The notes beneath the pieces are model-generated. The model searched no databases. It was given only the letters and a program-made list of their open reading frames with translations, and was not told the origin of the DNA. A stretch of 10,317 nt of DNA from Oscillospiraceae bacterium (GTDB taxonomy: Bacteria > Bacillota > Clostridia > Oscillospirales > Ruminococcaceae). Location of the stretch: the NCBI GenBank assembly GCA_017828935.1, contig JAGAUG010000105.1, positions 1 to 10,317 on the forward strand, given 5' to 3'. Position numbers and translations under genes: made by a program. Shown piece after piece: positions 1 through 7,065 of the stretch (the first letter of the stretch is position 1; every line of letters starts with the position of its first letter).

Positions 1-70
1 ATAGCTCAGTTGGTAGAGCAGCGGTCTCCAAAACCGCGTGCCGTGGGTTCAAGTCCTACTACCCCTGCCA
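1..70 (+). tRNA. tRNA-Trp (anticodon CCA), 5' end truncated by the window edge
   Basis: The D arm, anticodon arm, T arm and 3' acceptor strand are all present, ending in an encoded CCA at 68-70. The anticodon stem GCGGT/ACCGC encloses a loop with anticodon CCA, which reads UGG. Base 1 is the last base of the 5' acceptor strand, so about six bases lie outside the window. A CCA rather than UCA anticodon, together with the absence of in-frame TGA in the genes, agrees with TGA being a stop codon here. Confidence 0.95.
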
Positions 71-112
71 CTTATTTTTAAATAGTATTTTGTTTTTGAT
101 ATAAAGTGTGTT

Positions 113-188
113 GCTGATGTAGCTCAGTAGGCAGAGCACTTCCTTGGTAAGGAAGAGGTCGGCAGTTCGAATCTGCTCATCAGCTCCA
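113..188 (+). tRNA. tRNA-Thr (anticodon GGT)
   Basis: This is a complete 76-nt cloverleaf. The acceptor strands GCTGATG and CATCAGC pair, the anticodon stem is CTTCC/GGAAG with loop TTGGTAA, and anticodon GGT is at 146-148. The T arm carries GTTCGAATC. Discriminator T is followed by encoded CCA at 186-188. It lies 42 nt after tRNA-Trp with no visible promoter between them, so it is probably co-transcribed from upstream of the window. Confidence 0.96.
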
Positions 189-231
189 TCATTTTAATTT
201 TAGATTTAATTTTAAATTTAGTTATTTTTGG

Positions 232-305
232 TGCTCGATTGTGTAACGGTAGCACGACAGACTCTGACTCTGTTTGTCTGGGTTCGAATCCTAGTCGAGC
301 AGCCA
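232..305 (+). tRNA. tRNA-Gln (anticodon CTG)
   Basis: This is a complete 74-nt cloverleaf. Acceptor strands are TGCTCGA/TCGAGCA, the anticodon stem is ACAGA/TCTGT, and the loop CTCTGAC places anticodon CTG at 264-266, which reads CAG. The T arm has GGTTCGAATCC, discriminator G is at 302, and CCA is encoded at 303-305. It lies 43 nt after tRNA-Thr. CAG codons are rare beside CAA in the genes of this window, so this is the minor glutamine isoacceptor. Confidence 0.93.
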
Positions 306-321
306 ATTGTTTATATATTTT

Positions 322-358
322 AACGCTTGCAACTACTGGAAGAGTGTTTTAGTTTATT
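322..358 (+). terminator. Weak candidate terminator after the tRNA-Trp/Thr/Gln cluster
   Basis: AACGCT (322-327) can pair with AGTGTT (343-348) with one G-U pair, and one more pair follows across a one-base bulge. A roughly 12-nt loop separates the arms and a T-rich run follows (347-358). The stem is short and the loop large, so this is only a plausible end of the tRNA transcript. Confidence 0.28.
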
Positions 359-608
359 ATAGATTATAAAATTATGAATTATTAATTTTTTTGAAATATT
401 GTTTTGATACAAGATAAGATTTTTTATTTTGTTTTTTGATATAGATATAGATTTTGTTTTATTAATTAAAGATCAAGATCTGTTTGGCTTGTATATTTTA
501 TAATTAGTTTTTGTTTTGTTGATAGATTTCTTTGGGGGTTTTATGTTAGTTTAGATTTTTTAATAATATTCTCAGTTATCTATTTTGTTTATAAATTTGG
601 CTAATAGA

Positions 609-635
609 TTGATTTGATTGTGTATTATATATAAT
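609..635 (+). promoter_or_regulatory. Candidate promoter for tRNA-Val
   Basis: A perfect -10 box TATAAT (630-635) is preceded by TTGATT (609-614), with a short 15-nt spacer. Transcription would start near 642, about 16 nt before the tRNA. The surroundings are so AT-rich that -10-like sequences are expected by chance, so the call is tentative. Confidence 0.35.
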
Positions 636-657
636 ATTTTGAATAATATATAAAAAT

Positions 658-733
658 GGACGGTTAGCTCAGTTGGTAGAGCATTCGCTTGACGTGCGAG
701 AGGTCAGGGGTTCAAGTCCCTTACCGTCCACCA
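658..733 (+). tRNA. tRNA-Val (anticodon GAC)
   Basis: This is a complete 76-nt cloverleaf. Acceptor strands are GGACGGT/ACCGTCC, the anticodon stem is TTCGC/GCGAG with loop TTGACGT, and anticodon GAC is at 691-693. The T arm has GGTTCAAGTCC, discriminator A is at 730, and CCA is encoded at 731-733. It stands alone, 352 nt from the preceding tRNA cluster, and is followed at once by a strong terminator. Confidence 0.96.
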
Positions 734-738
734 TTAGG

Positions 739-804
739 ATTTTATAATCGAGAGTTTGTGGTTGCTTTTTTGTAGCTACGAGCTCTTATTTTTTGTTATA
801 AAAT
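739..804 (+). terminator. Rho-independent terminator downstream of tRNA-Val
   Basis: The arms 751-765 and 772-786 pair over 15 bp without a mismatch, including five G-U pairs, around a TTTTTT loop. The run TATTTTTT follows (787-794). An outer 9-bp stem pairs 739-747 with 796-804. The long stem plus T-run marks the end of the tRNA-Val transcript and separates it from rny. All G-U pairs have the U on the 5' arm or the G on the 5' arm of the + strand RNA, so the + orientation folds well. Confidence 0.8.
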
Positions 805-820
805 TTTTGATTTATTTAAT
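793..820 (+). promoter_or_regulatory. Weak candidate promoter for the rny-valS unit
   Basis: TTGTTA (793-798) and TTTAAT (815-820) are separated by 16 nt and match the -35 and -10 consensus at 4/6 and 5/6 positions. The position, after a terminator and about 30 nt before the rny start, is right for a promoter. AT-rich background makes this weak evidence. Confidence 0.3.
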
Positions 821-851
821 TTGTCAAGTTTAAGAAAGGATAAACTATTTA

Positions 852-2402
852 ATGAACATAGTAAGTTTTATAATTATATTTTTGGTTTTAATTATAACGA
901 ATTTTTTGTCGGTTTTGGTTGGAATCAAATATAGAAAAAAAGGTGACGAAACTAGAATAAACAACGCCGAAGAAGAAGCTAGGCGCATCATAAACGACGC
1001 TATAAAAAAATCAGAAACAACAAAAAAAGAAGCTATTATCGAAGCGAAAGACGAGATTTTTAAATTAAGAACTGATACAGAGAAAGAACTAAAAGAAAGA
1101 AGAGCGGATATTCAAAAACAAGAAAGAAGGCTTCAAACAAAAGAAGAAACTATTGATAAAAAGCTTTCGAATCTTGAAGCTAAAGACGAGATGATAAATA
1201 ATAAGATTCAAAAAGCTGAAGCGAAGCTTCAAGACGCTGAAAAATTTAGACAACAACAAATAGAAATTCTTGAAAAGATTTCAGGTTTATCTGTTCAAAA
1301 AGCGAAAGAATATATATTGTCTTTATTAGATCAGGATCTGAAACACGAGAAAGTTATTAAAATAAACGAACATACTCAAAATATAAAAGAAGAGTGTGAA
1401 AAAATTTCTAAGAATATAATAACGCAAGCGATCCAGCGCTACGCTCCTGATCAAGTTGCTGAAACAACAGTTTCAGTTGTTGTTTTACCGAGCGACGATA
1501 TGAAGGGTCGAATTATTGGTCGCGAAGGCAGAAATATAAAAGCGATAGAGACAATTACAGGAGTAGATTTGATAATCGACGATACTCCGGAAGTAATTAC
1601 AGTTTCTTGTACAGATCCGATTAGGAGAGAGATCGCGAAAATTACGCTTGAAAAATTGATTACAGATGGCCGAATCCATCCTGGAAAGATCGAAGAGATG
1701 TTTGGAAAAGTAACAAAAGAAATTGATAACGAAATAAAGCGAGCAGGTGAGACTGCAGTCTTAGATTTGGGTCTTAACGGAGTTAATCATAATATTATAA
1801 AATTATTAGGAAGACTTAAGTACAGGACAAGTTATGGACAAAGTGTGTTAACACACTCGATAGAAGTTGCTAATTTGGCTGGATTGATGGCTGCGGAGCT
1901 TGGCGAAGATATAACGATGGCGAAACGCGCAGGATTACTCCACGATATTGGAAAGGCACTAAGCTACGAGATAGAAGGTTCTCATGTCCAAATAGGAGCA
2001 GATATAGCTAGAAAATATAAAGAATGTGATGATGTAATCCACACGATCGAGGCTCACCACGGCGACGTTGAAACAAAAACTGTTATTGCTGGTCTTGTTC
2101 AAGCGGCCGACACGATTTCGGCGGCTAGACCGGGCGCTAGAAAAGAAAATTTAGAGAATTTTATAAAACGTCTTGAAAAATTGGAAAGCATTGCTAATTC
2201 TTTCCAAGGCGTTGAAAAGTCTTTTGCAATACAAGCTGGAAGAGAAGTAAGAATTATAGTTAGACCAGACGAAGTTAGTGATGATGAGATGGTTTTGATG
2301 GCTCGCGAGATTGTAAAACAAATAGAACATAATTTAAATTATCCAGGTCAAATAAAAGTTCACGTTGTTAGAGAAAACAGAGCGATAGAGTACGCTAAAT
2401 AA
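852..2402 (+). CDS. rny: Ribonuclease Y (membrane-anchored endoribonuclease)
   Basis: RNase Y is the membrane-anchored endonuclease that starts turnover of many mRNAs in Firmicutes. The 516-residue protein has the full family layout and length. An N-terminal membrane helix (about 3-25) is followed by a long charged coiled coil (about 35-160, rich in K, E, A and Q). A KH RNA-binding domain has the GRIIGREGRN signature (219-228, GxxG at 223-226). An HD phosphohydrolase domain carries its metal ligands at H335, H364-D365 (in LLHDIGKA) and H402-H403. The KH and HD motifs are intact, so it should be active. AAGAAAGGA (832-840) lies 11 nt before the ATG, which places the membrane helix directly at the N-terminus. 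It is the first gene after the tRNA-Val terminator and is followed 35 nt later by valS. Confidence 0.97.
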   Translation: MNIVSFIIIFLVLIITNFLSVLVGIKYRKKGDETRINNAEEEARRIINDAIKKSETTKKEAIIEAKDEIFKLRTDTEKELKERRADIQKQERRLQTKEETIDKKLSNLEAKDEMINNKIQKAEAKLQDAEKFRQQQIEILEKISGLSVQKAKEYILSLLDQDLKHEKVIKINEHTQNIKEECEKISKNIITQAIQRYAPDQVAETTVSVVVLPSDDMKGRIIGREGRNIKAIETITGVDLIIDDTPEVITVSCTDPIRREIAKITLEKLITDGRIHPGKIEEMFGKVTKEIDNEIKRAGETAVLDLGLNGVNHNIIKLLGRLKYRTSYGQSVLTHSIEVANLAGLMAAELGEDITMAKRAGLLHDIGKALSYEIEGSHVQIGADIARKYKECDDVIHTIEAHHGDVETKTVIAGLVQAADTISAARPGARKENLENFIKRLEKLESIANSFQGVEKSFAIQAGREVRIIVRPDEVSDDEMVLMAREIVKQIEHNLNYPGQIKVHVVRENRAIEYAK

Positions 2403-2437
2403 ATTAATTTTAGTTCTTAGGAGAGTTTTATAAATTT

Positions 2438-4876
2438 ATGTTAGAAAAAAAATATAACAGTAAAGAAAGCGAAAAGAAATGGCAAGATTTTTGGATCGAA
2501 AATAATATATATAAATTTGATATAAATTCAAAAAAAATATATTCGATAGATACTCCTCCGCCAACAGTTAGCGGAAAGATTCATATTGGTCACGTTTTTT
2601 CTTATACCCAAATAGAAATAATAGCTAGATATATGAGAATGAAGGGCTATAATATATTTTTCCCGTTTGGGTTCGACGACAATGGGCTTCCAACTGAGAG
2701 GCTTGTTGAAAGAAAGATAGGAAAAAAAGCTCATCAAATTTCAAGAGAAGAATTTAATAAAAATTGTTTAGAAATAACTCATCAATACGAAGCTGAATTT
2801 AAAGAGTTATTTAAATCTTTGGGATTTAGCGCTGATTGGGGACTTATTTATTCGACAATTAGCGAAAAAGCTCAAAAGGCCTCTCAAAAATCTTTTTTAG
2901 ATCTTTATAAAAAAGATTTAGTTTATAATTCGAAGTCGCCTTCGCTTTGGTGTACAGAATGTAAAACTTCGATTGCTCAAGCTGAGCTTGATACAAAAGA
3001 AGTCGAGACAACTTTTAATTATATTAAATTTCGTGTTCCGGAGCTTAATAAAGATTTAGAAATTGCGACAACAAGACCGGAGCTATTGCCTGGGTGTGTT
3101 GCTGTTTTTGTTAATCCAAACGATAAATCTAAATCAGAATTTATTAATAAAGAAATAGAAATCCCGTTGTTTGGTTTTAAAGTAAAAATATTATCAGACG
3201 ATAAAGTAGATATCGAAAAAGGAACTGGCGCTGTTATGTGCTGTACGTTTGGAGATGTAACAGACGTAGCTTGGTGGAAGGAATATAAATTACCGATCAA
3301 AAATATTATTGATAAAAACGGGTTTATTTCGGAAGATATAAAAAAATATGGTGGTCTTAAATCTCAAGAAGCTAGAAAATTAATTATTCAGGATCTAAAA
3401 GAGTCAGGATTTTTAATTAAACAAGAAGTTATAACACATCAAGTTGGAGTACATGAACGTTGTGGTACTCCGGTAGAGTTTAGCGTTTCAAAACAATGGT
3501 ATATCGATATACTAAATCACAAATCAGATTTTATCGAAGCTGGAAACAAGATCGAGTGGTACCCAAAAAATATGAAAGCTAGATATAACGATTGGGTTGA
3601 GAATCTTCAGTGGGATTGGGGGATTTCAAGACAAAGATATTTTGGAGTTCCGTTTCCGGTTTGGTATTGTGAAGAATGTGGGAAATTAATTTTAGCTGAT
3701 GAAAAAGATTTACCAGTTAATCCACTTACTTGCTTGCCAAAAAAATCTTGTGAATGTGGTTGCGAAAAATTTATTCCTGAAAAAGACGTTATGGATACTT
3801 GGGCGACGTCTTCTCTAACGCCGTTAATTAATTTAAATTGGGCGAGCGATGAAGAGCCAGAAAATAACGATTTTATTAAAAAAATGATGCCGATGAGTCT
3901 TCGACCAAATGCTCACGATATTATTAGAACATGGGATTTTTATACGATAGTTAAAAATTTATATCACACAGGTAAGCTTCCTTGGGAAAACATCATGATT
4001 TCAGGTCATGTGATGGCTCAAAAGGGCGAAAAAATAAGTAAGAGAAAAAATAATTCTAATATGGAACCGGAAAACTTGCTTAAAAACTTTTCGGCCGACG
4101 CGATTAGATATTGGACAGCTAACGGAAGACTTGGTAACGATATTTTATTTTCAGAAGAAGAGCTTAGAAGCGCCAATAAATTTATAAATAAACTTTGGAA
4201 TGTTTCAAAATTTGCCTTGATGCATCTAGAAGACTACGATCCAGACAAAAAGCCAGAGCTTTGGCCGATGGATAAATATATTTTATCTAAGATGGCTAAG
4301 ATGCTTCGGGAACTAGAGCTAAACTTAGATAAATACGAGAGCGGACTTGGGTTAAAAGCTTTTGAAAAATTCTTTTGGGAATACTGTGATAACTATATCG
4401 AGATTGTTAAACATCGACTTTACAATCCAGATATTTTTGGAAAAGAAGCGAGAGAATCTGGTCAAGAAGCTCTATACCAGACTATTTTACAAATATTAAA
4501 AACTGCTGCGATTTATATTCCTCATATTACAGAAGAGATTTATCAAAGCTTTTTTATAAAAATCGAAAAGACGATTTCGATTCATTTGACAAGAATTTTA
4601 GATTATTTGTCTAAATTCGAAATAGACGAGAGTCTAATCAAAAATGGAGATATGATAATTGATCTTATATCAGAAACAAGAAAGTTTAAATCAGAAAATA
4701 ATATTTCTCTTCGGGCGAAGATAAAAACGCTAGAACTAGAAATTAGCACTGAATTATCTGAGATTTTTGATTTTGAAAAGATCTTGACGGATATAAAAAA
4801 TACTTCTAATACTAGTGAGATAAAAATTATTGGTTGCGAAAGTGGCTATAAAATAAAAAATATTGTTTTAGAGTAA
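2438..4876 (+). CDS. valS: Valyl-tRNA synthetase, archaeal/rickettsial type
   Basis: A class Ia aminoacyl-tRNA synthetase that charges tRNA-Val in the cytosol. The HIGH motif is at 49-52 after PPPTVSG, which is typical of ValS rather than IleS. The KMSKS loop appears as KISKR (532-536). The editing (CP1) domain lies between, with GTGAVMCCTFGD. Zinc-ribbon cysteines are seen at C172/C175 and at C411/C414 with C438/C440/C442. DTWATSSLTP and WDWGISRQRYF mark the catalytic core, and a helical anticodon-binding domain fills about 620-760. The wording around HIGH (FFPFGFDDNGLPTERLVERK) differs from usual bacterial ValS (WLPGTDHAGIATQ) and matches what I know of archaeal and Rickettsia enzymes. At 812 residues it is shorter than common bacterial ValS and shows no C-terminal coiled-coil arm. 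AGGAGA (2419-2424) precedes the ATG by 13 nt. No T-box leader fits in the 35-nt gap after rny. Confidence 0.93.
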   Translation: MLEKKYNSKESEKKWQDFWIENNIYKFDINSKKIYSIDTPPPTVSGKIHIGHVFSYTQIEIIARYMRMKGYNIFFPFGFDDNGLPTERLVERKIGKKAHQISREEFNKNCLEITHQYEAEFKELFKSLGFSADWGLIYSTISEKAQKASQKSFLDLYKKDLVYNSKSPSLWCTECKTSIAQAELDTKEVETTFNYIKFRVPELNKDLEIATTRPELLPGCVAVFVNPNDKSKSEFINKEIEIPLFGFKVKILSDDKVDIEKGTGAVMCCTFGDVTDVAWWKEYKLPIKNIIDKNGFISEDIKKYGGLKSQEARKLIIQDLKESGFLIKQEVITHQVGVHERCGTPVEFSVSKQWYIDILNHKSDFIEAGNKIEWYPKNMKARYNDWVENLQWDWGISRQRYFGVPFPVWYCEECGKLILADEKDLPVNPLTCLPKKSCECGCEKFIPEKDVMDTWATSSLTPLINLNWASDEEPENNDFIKKMMPMSLRPNAHDIIRTWDFYTIVKNLYHTGKLPWENIMISGHVMAQKGEKISKRKNNSNMEPENLLKNFSADAIRYWTANGRLGNDILFSEEELRSANKFINKLWNVSKFALMHLEDYDPDKKPELWPMDKYILSKMAKMLRELELNLDKYESGLGLKAFEKFFWEYCDNYIEIVKHRLYNPDIFGKEARESGQEALYQTILQILKTAAIYIPHITEEIYQSFFIKIEKTISIHLTRILDYLSKFEIDESLIKNGDMIIDLISETRKFKSENNISLRAKIKTLELEISTELSEIFDFEKILTDIKNTSNTSEIKIIGCESGYKIKNIVLE

Positions 4877-4885
4877 TAATATATT

Positions 4886-4891
4886 GAGGTG
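4886..4891 (+). promoter_or_regulatory. Ribosome binding site that points to an ATT start for the ECF gene
   Basis: GAGGTG is a six-base match to the 3' end of 16S rRNA. It sits 7 nt before ATT (4899-4901), an ideal spacing. It sits 31 nt before the first in-frame ATG (4923), too far to serve it. The 20 nt just before that ATG hold no purine-rich site. Confidence 0.6.
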
Positions 4892-4898
4892 TTAACAA

Positions 4899-5438
4899 AT
4901 TAAAATATATAATACTGTAATAATGGGGTTGGCAACAGCTTTAATTATTGCTGTTCCGAGATTTGTAATTAATATACCGATTCCGGGGATCCCTTCGATT
5001 AAGATTTGTTGTGATTTTATAATTATATTTTTAATCTCGACACAAATAAGTCCTGTGAGTGGAGCGATTGTTGCAGCGGTTTCGAATATAATACATACTT
5101 TTTTATTTCCGTCGGGGCCGTTTTTCCCTGGATTTACTCTAACAGATTTTTTAACAGGTCTTATAATAGGCTATTTATTTAAAATATTAAATAAAAAAAA
5201 TAATATATCGTTTTTAGCTTGTTTAGTTTCGATATTTTTAGCTATAAGTTTTAAGACGGTTTTAAATACTGTTTGGTTTAATATTATATATCATATTGCT
5301 TTTAATATTTTAATTTGGCCAAGGATCTTAGCTGGGATTTTTAGTGTAATTTTAATTTCGCCGATAGCTTATAAATTATCAATTTTTTTTGATAAAATAA
5401 TTAAAAATCCGTCGAATAACTTGATGTTAGACAAATAA
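4899..5438 (+). CDS. folT: ECF transporter S-component, FolT (folate) family
   Basis: A small polytopic membrane protein with about five to six hydrophobic segments. It contains FPSGPFFPGFTLTDFLTG, the hallmark of the folate-family ECF substrate-binding subunits. Such subunits capture the vitamin and work with a shared energising module (EcfA, EcfA', EcfT) that is not in this window. Folate is the family-level prediction; a related substrate is possible. The first ATG (4923) would give 171 residues and has no ribosome site. Starting at ATT (4899) adds eight residues, KIYNTVI plus the initiator, and restores the short basic N-terminus that normally precedes the first helix. A good GAGGTG lies 7 nt upstream of this ATT. 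The frame is closed by TAA at 4893-4895, so no ATG, GTG or TTG lies between that stop and ATT except GTA-type non-starts. It follows valS by 22 nt and precedes the YwaF-like gene by 19 nt. Confidence 0.82.
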   Translation: MKIYNTVIMGLATALIIAVPRFVINIPIPGIPSIKICCDFIIIFLISTQISPVSGAIVAAVSNIIHTFLFPSGPFFPGFTLTDFLTGLIIGYLFKILNKKNNISFLACLVSIFLAISFKTVLNTVWFNIIYHIAFNILIWPRILAGIFSVILISPIAYKLSIFFDKIIKNPSNNLMLDK

Positions 5439-5457
5439 TAAAAAACGGAGATGTGAG

Positions 5458-6252
5458 ATGTTAAAATCTAATATATTTAAATATTTTTTTGTGGCTAGAG
5501 AAAATATTCCAAGAGATGTTGGTTTTTCGCTTTATGATCAATATCATTTATCGTGGCTATGTTTAATTGCTTTATTTATTGTTATAATATCTATTAGATA
5601 TAAATCTTCTCAAGAAGCTAAAAAAAAGTTTTTTAGAAAAATTTTAGGGTCTGTAATTTTATTATCAGAAGTCTATTATCAAGCAGTTTTAATTATAACA
5701 AGGCAATTTAATATAAATTACTTGCCGCTACATCTTTGCGGAATTTCGATATTTTTGTGTTTTTTTGATTCGATAAGACCAAAAGATAGCGTAAGAGAGT
5801 TTCTTTATTGTTTAGGGTTGCCTGGAGCGTTGTCGGCGCTTTTGTTTCCAAACTGGGTTGTTTATCCGGTGTTGAACTTTGCTTCGATAAATAGTTTTGT
5901 TGTTCACGGACTTATAATAGCTTATCCGGTTATGATTATGTCTAGTGGAGAATTTTTTCCGGATTATAAAAGACTTCCCAAGTGTTTTATGATTTTAATA
6001 AATATAGCAATTCCTATATATTTTTTTAATAAAATATTTGATACGAATTTTTTGTTTATTAATACTCCGTCTGATGGCTCGCCGTTAGTTGCTCTTGAAA
6101 CTTGGCTCGGGAACCCAGGATATATACTAGGAATGTTTGTTTTAGTTTTTATTTGTTGGGGGATATTATATACTCCGGTTTTAATAAAAAACTTACATAT
6201 TAGACATATTAGAAAGAGAGAGCTAAGAGAACTAGCAGAAGAAATATATTAA
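5458..6252 (+). CDS. YwaF/TIGR02206-type integral membrane protein, TMEM164-related
   Basis: A 264-residue protein with about seven hydrophobic segments. It carries the family signature LPLHLC (89-94), FLYCLGLPGALSALLFP (115-131) and a histidine in the next helix (H150). These features match the uncharacterised YwaF family (TIGR02206), which I recall as related to eukaryotic TMEM164. TMEM164 has been described as a phospholipid acyltransferase using a Cys and a His; here C94 and H150 have similar spacing. Acyltransferase activity in bacteria is inference only. The C-terminal tail is basic (KNLHIRHIRKRELREL) and probably cytoplasmic. GGAG (5447-5450) lies 7 nt before the ATG. The gene is the last of the rny-valS-folT run; no terminator hairpin is seen before the next promoter. 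Confidence 0.8.
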   Translation: MLKSNIFKYFFVARENIPRDVGFSLYDQYHLSWLCLIALFIVIISIRYKSSQEAKKKFFRKILGSVILLSEVYYQAVLIITRQFNINYLPLHLCGISIFLCFFDSIRPKDSVREFLYCLGLPGALSALLFPNWVVYPVLNFASINSFVVHGLIIAYPVMIMSSGEFFPDYKRLPKCFMILINIAIPIYFFNKIFDTNFLFINTPSDGSPLVALETWLGNPGYILGMFVLVFICWGILYTPVLIKNLHIRHIRKRELRELAEEIY

Positions 6253-6260
6253 AAAATTGC

Positions 6261-6289
6261 TTGACAAATATATAAATAATAAATATAAT
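6261..6289 (+). promoter_or_regulatory. Perfect consensus housekeeping promoter for the wzz-cpsD-cpsB unit
   Basis: TTGACA (6261-6266) and TATAAT (6284-6289) both match the sigma-70/SigA consensus at all six positions with the optimal 17-nt spacer. Transcription should start near 6296, leaving a roughly 80-nt AT-rich leader. The -35 box begins only 9 nt after the stop codon of the YwaF-like gene. No operator-like inverted repeat overlaps it, which suggests strong, fairly constant expression. Confidence 0.9.
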
Positions 6290-6375
6290 ACATAGTATAA
6301 AGTCAGTAGTTTAAAAATTAATTTTGATAAGACTAATAAAAATAATAAATATAATAAAATAAAGGATGTTGATTT

Positions 6376-7065
6376 ATGGAAGAACTAAGTTTACAGGATA
6401 TTATATCTATTTTGTTATCTAAAATTTGGGCGATAGTTTTGAGTATTTTAATCGGAGCGGTTAGCGCTCTAGTTATTAGTAGTTATATTATTGCGCCGAC
6501 ATATCAATCTAGATTGTCGCTTTATGTTTTTAACGCCGAAACAGCTTCGAAAGAAAAGACTAATAACGACTTATTGATGGCTCAAAGACTAGTTAATAGC
6601 TATATGGCTGTATTACAGTCAGATAAATTTTTAAATAAAGTTATTTATGACGCTGGTTTAGATACGACTCCGAAAATTTTAAAAGAACATATAAAGATGT
6701 CAGCTATAACAGATACAGAGCTGTTTGAAATTATAGTTAGTGCTCATTCTCCGAGCTTAGCTTTTAGAATTGCTTCTTCGTTTACGAAGCTTGCTCCGTC
6801 GGGCGTTGAACAGATCGTAAAAACTGGTAGAACAGAAGTTGTTGACGTTCCGGCTTTGGCTGAAAAACCATCTTCTCCAAATATATTATTAAATACTGTT
6901 ATTGGAGCCTTGCTTGGGTTAGTTGCTTCGTGTATGATTATATTAGTGATGGATATGATAGACATTAAGATAAAATCTAAAGAAGAAATAACAGCTAAGT
7001 ATTCAGTACCTGTTTTAGGTTCGATACCATTGCATTCGGAGGACAAAAAAAGATGGAAAAAATAA
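6376..7065 (+). CDS. Wzz/CpsC-family polysaccharide co-polymerase and kinase activator
   Basis: This is the membrane partner that controls polysaccharide chain length and activates the cognate tyrosine kinase through its cytoplasmic tail. The 229-residue protein has a first membrane helix at about 17-39, an extracytoplasmic domain (about 40-165), and the proline-containing stretch EKPSSPN (163-169). A second membrane helix spans about 170-193 and a cytoplasmic tail of about 35 residues ends in basic residues. This is the usual split Firmicute form (CpsC/CapA/YveK), in which the kinase is a separate protein. AAAGGA (6361-6366) lies 9 nt before the ATG. Its 3' end overlaps the kinase gene by 13 nt, as expected for two subunits made together. 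The polysaccharide it serves cannot be read from this window. Confidence 0.9.
   Translation: MEELSLQDIISILLSKIWAIVLSILIGAVSALVISSYIIAPTYQSRLSLYVFNAETASKEKTNNDLLMAQRLVNSYMAVLQSDKFLNKVIYDAGLDTTPKILKEHIKMSAITDTELFEIIVSAHSPSLAFRIASSFTKLAPSGVEQIVKTGRTEVVDVPALAEKPSSPNILLNTVIGALLGLVASCMIILVMDMIDIKIKSKEEITAKYSVPVLGSIPLHSEDKKRWKK

Larger units (their letters stand above)
306..657. other. Gene-free AT-rich spacer between tRNA-Gln and tRNA-Val
   Basis: About 350 nt of very AT-rich, T-biased sequence. Neither strand holds an open frame of useful length: the ATGs on the + strand (for example near 374 and 543) run into stops within a few codons. No tRNA-like, rRNA-like or repeat structure was recognised. 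A weak terminator candidate lies at its left end and a candidate promoter for tRNA-Val at its right end. Otherwise I see nothing in it. Confidence 0.6.

Noticed and set aside
124..306. Minus-strand open frame of about 60 codons over the tRNA cluster
   Set aside because: It runs antisense through tRNA-Thr and tRNA-Gln, has no ribosome site, and its residues are just tRNA sequence read backwards.
2403..2437. T-box leader controlling valS
   Set aside because: The gap after rny is only 35 nt and contains no specifier or T-box sequence. No other amino acid-sensing leader is visible.
4877..4898. Folate (THF) riboswitch before the ECF S-component gene
   Set aside because: Only 22 nt separate valS from the start, far too short for a riboswitch.
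6324..6355. Second promoter before the wzz-like gene (TTGATA and TATAAT)
   Set aside because: The spacer is 20 nt, too long for good activity, and the AT-rich leader makes chance matches likely. The perfect promoter at 6261-6289 suffices.
6744..7046. Minus-strand open frame of 100 codons inside the wzz-like gene
   Set aside because: It is antisense to a well-supported gene, has no ribosome site or recognisable motif, and follows from the codon pattern of the + strand. The minus-strand frames inside rny, valS and the kinase gene were rejected for the same reasons.
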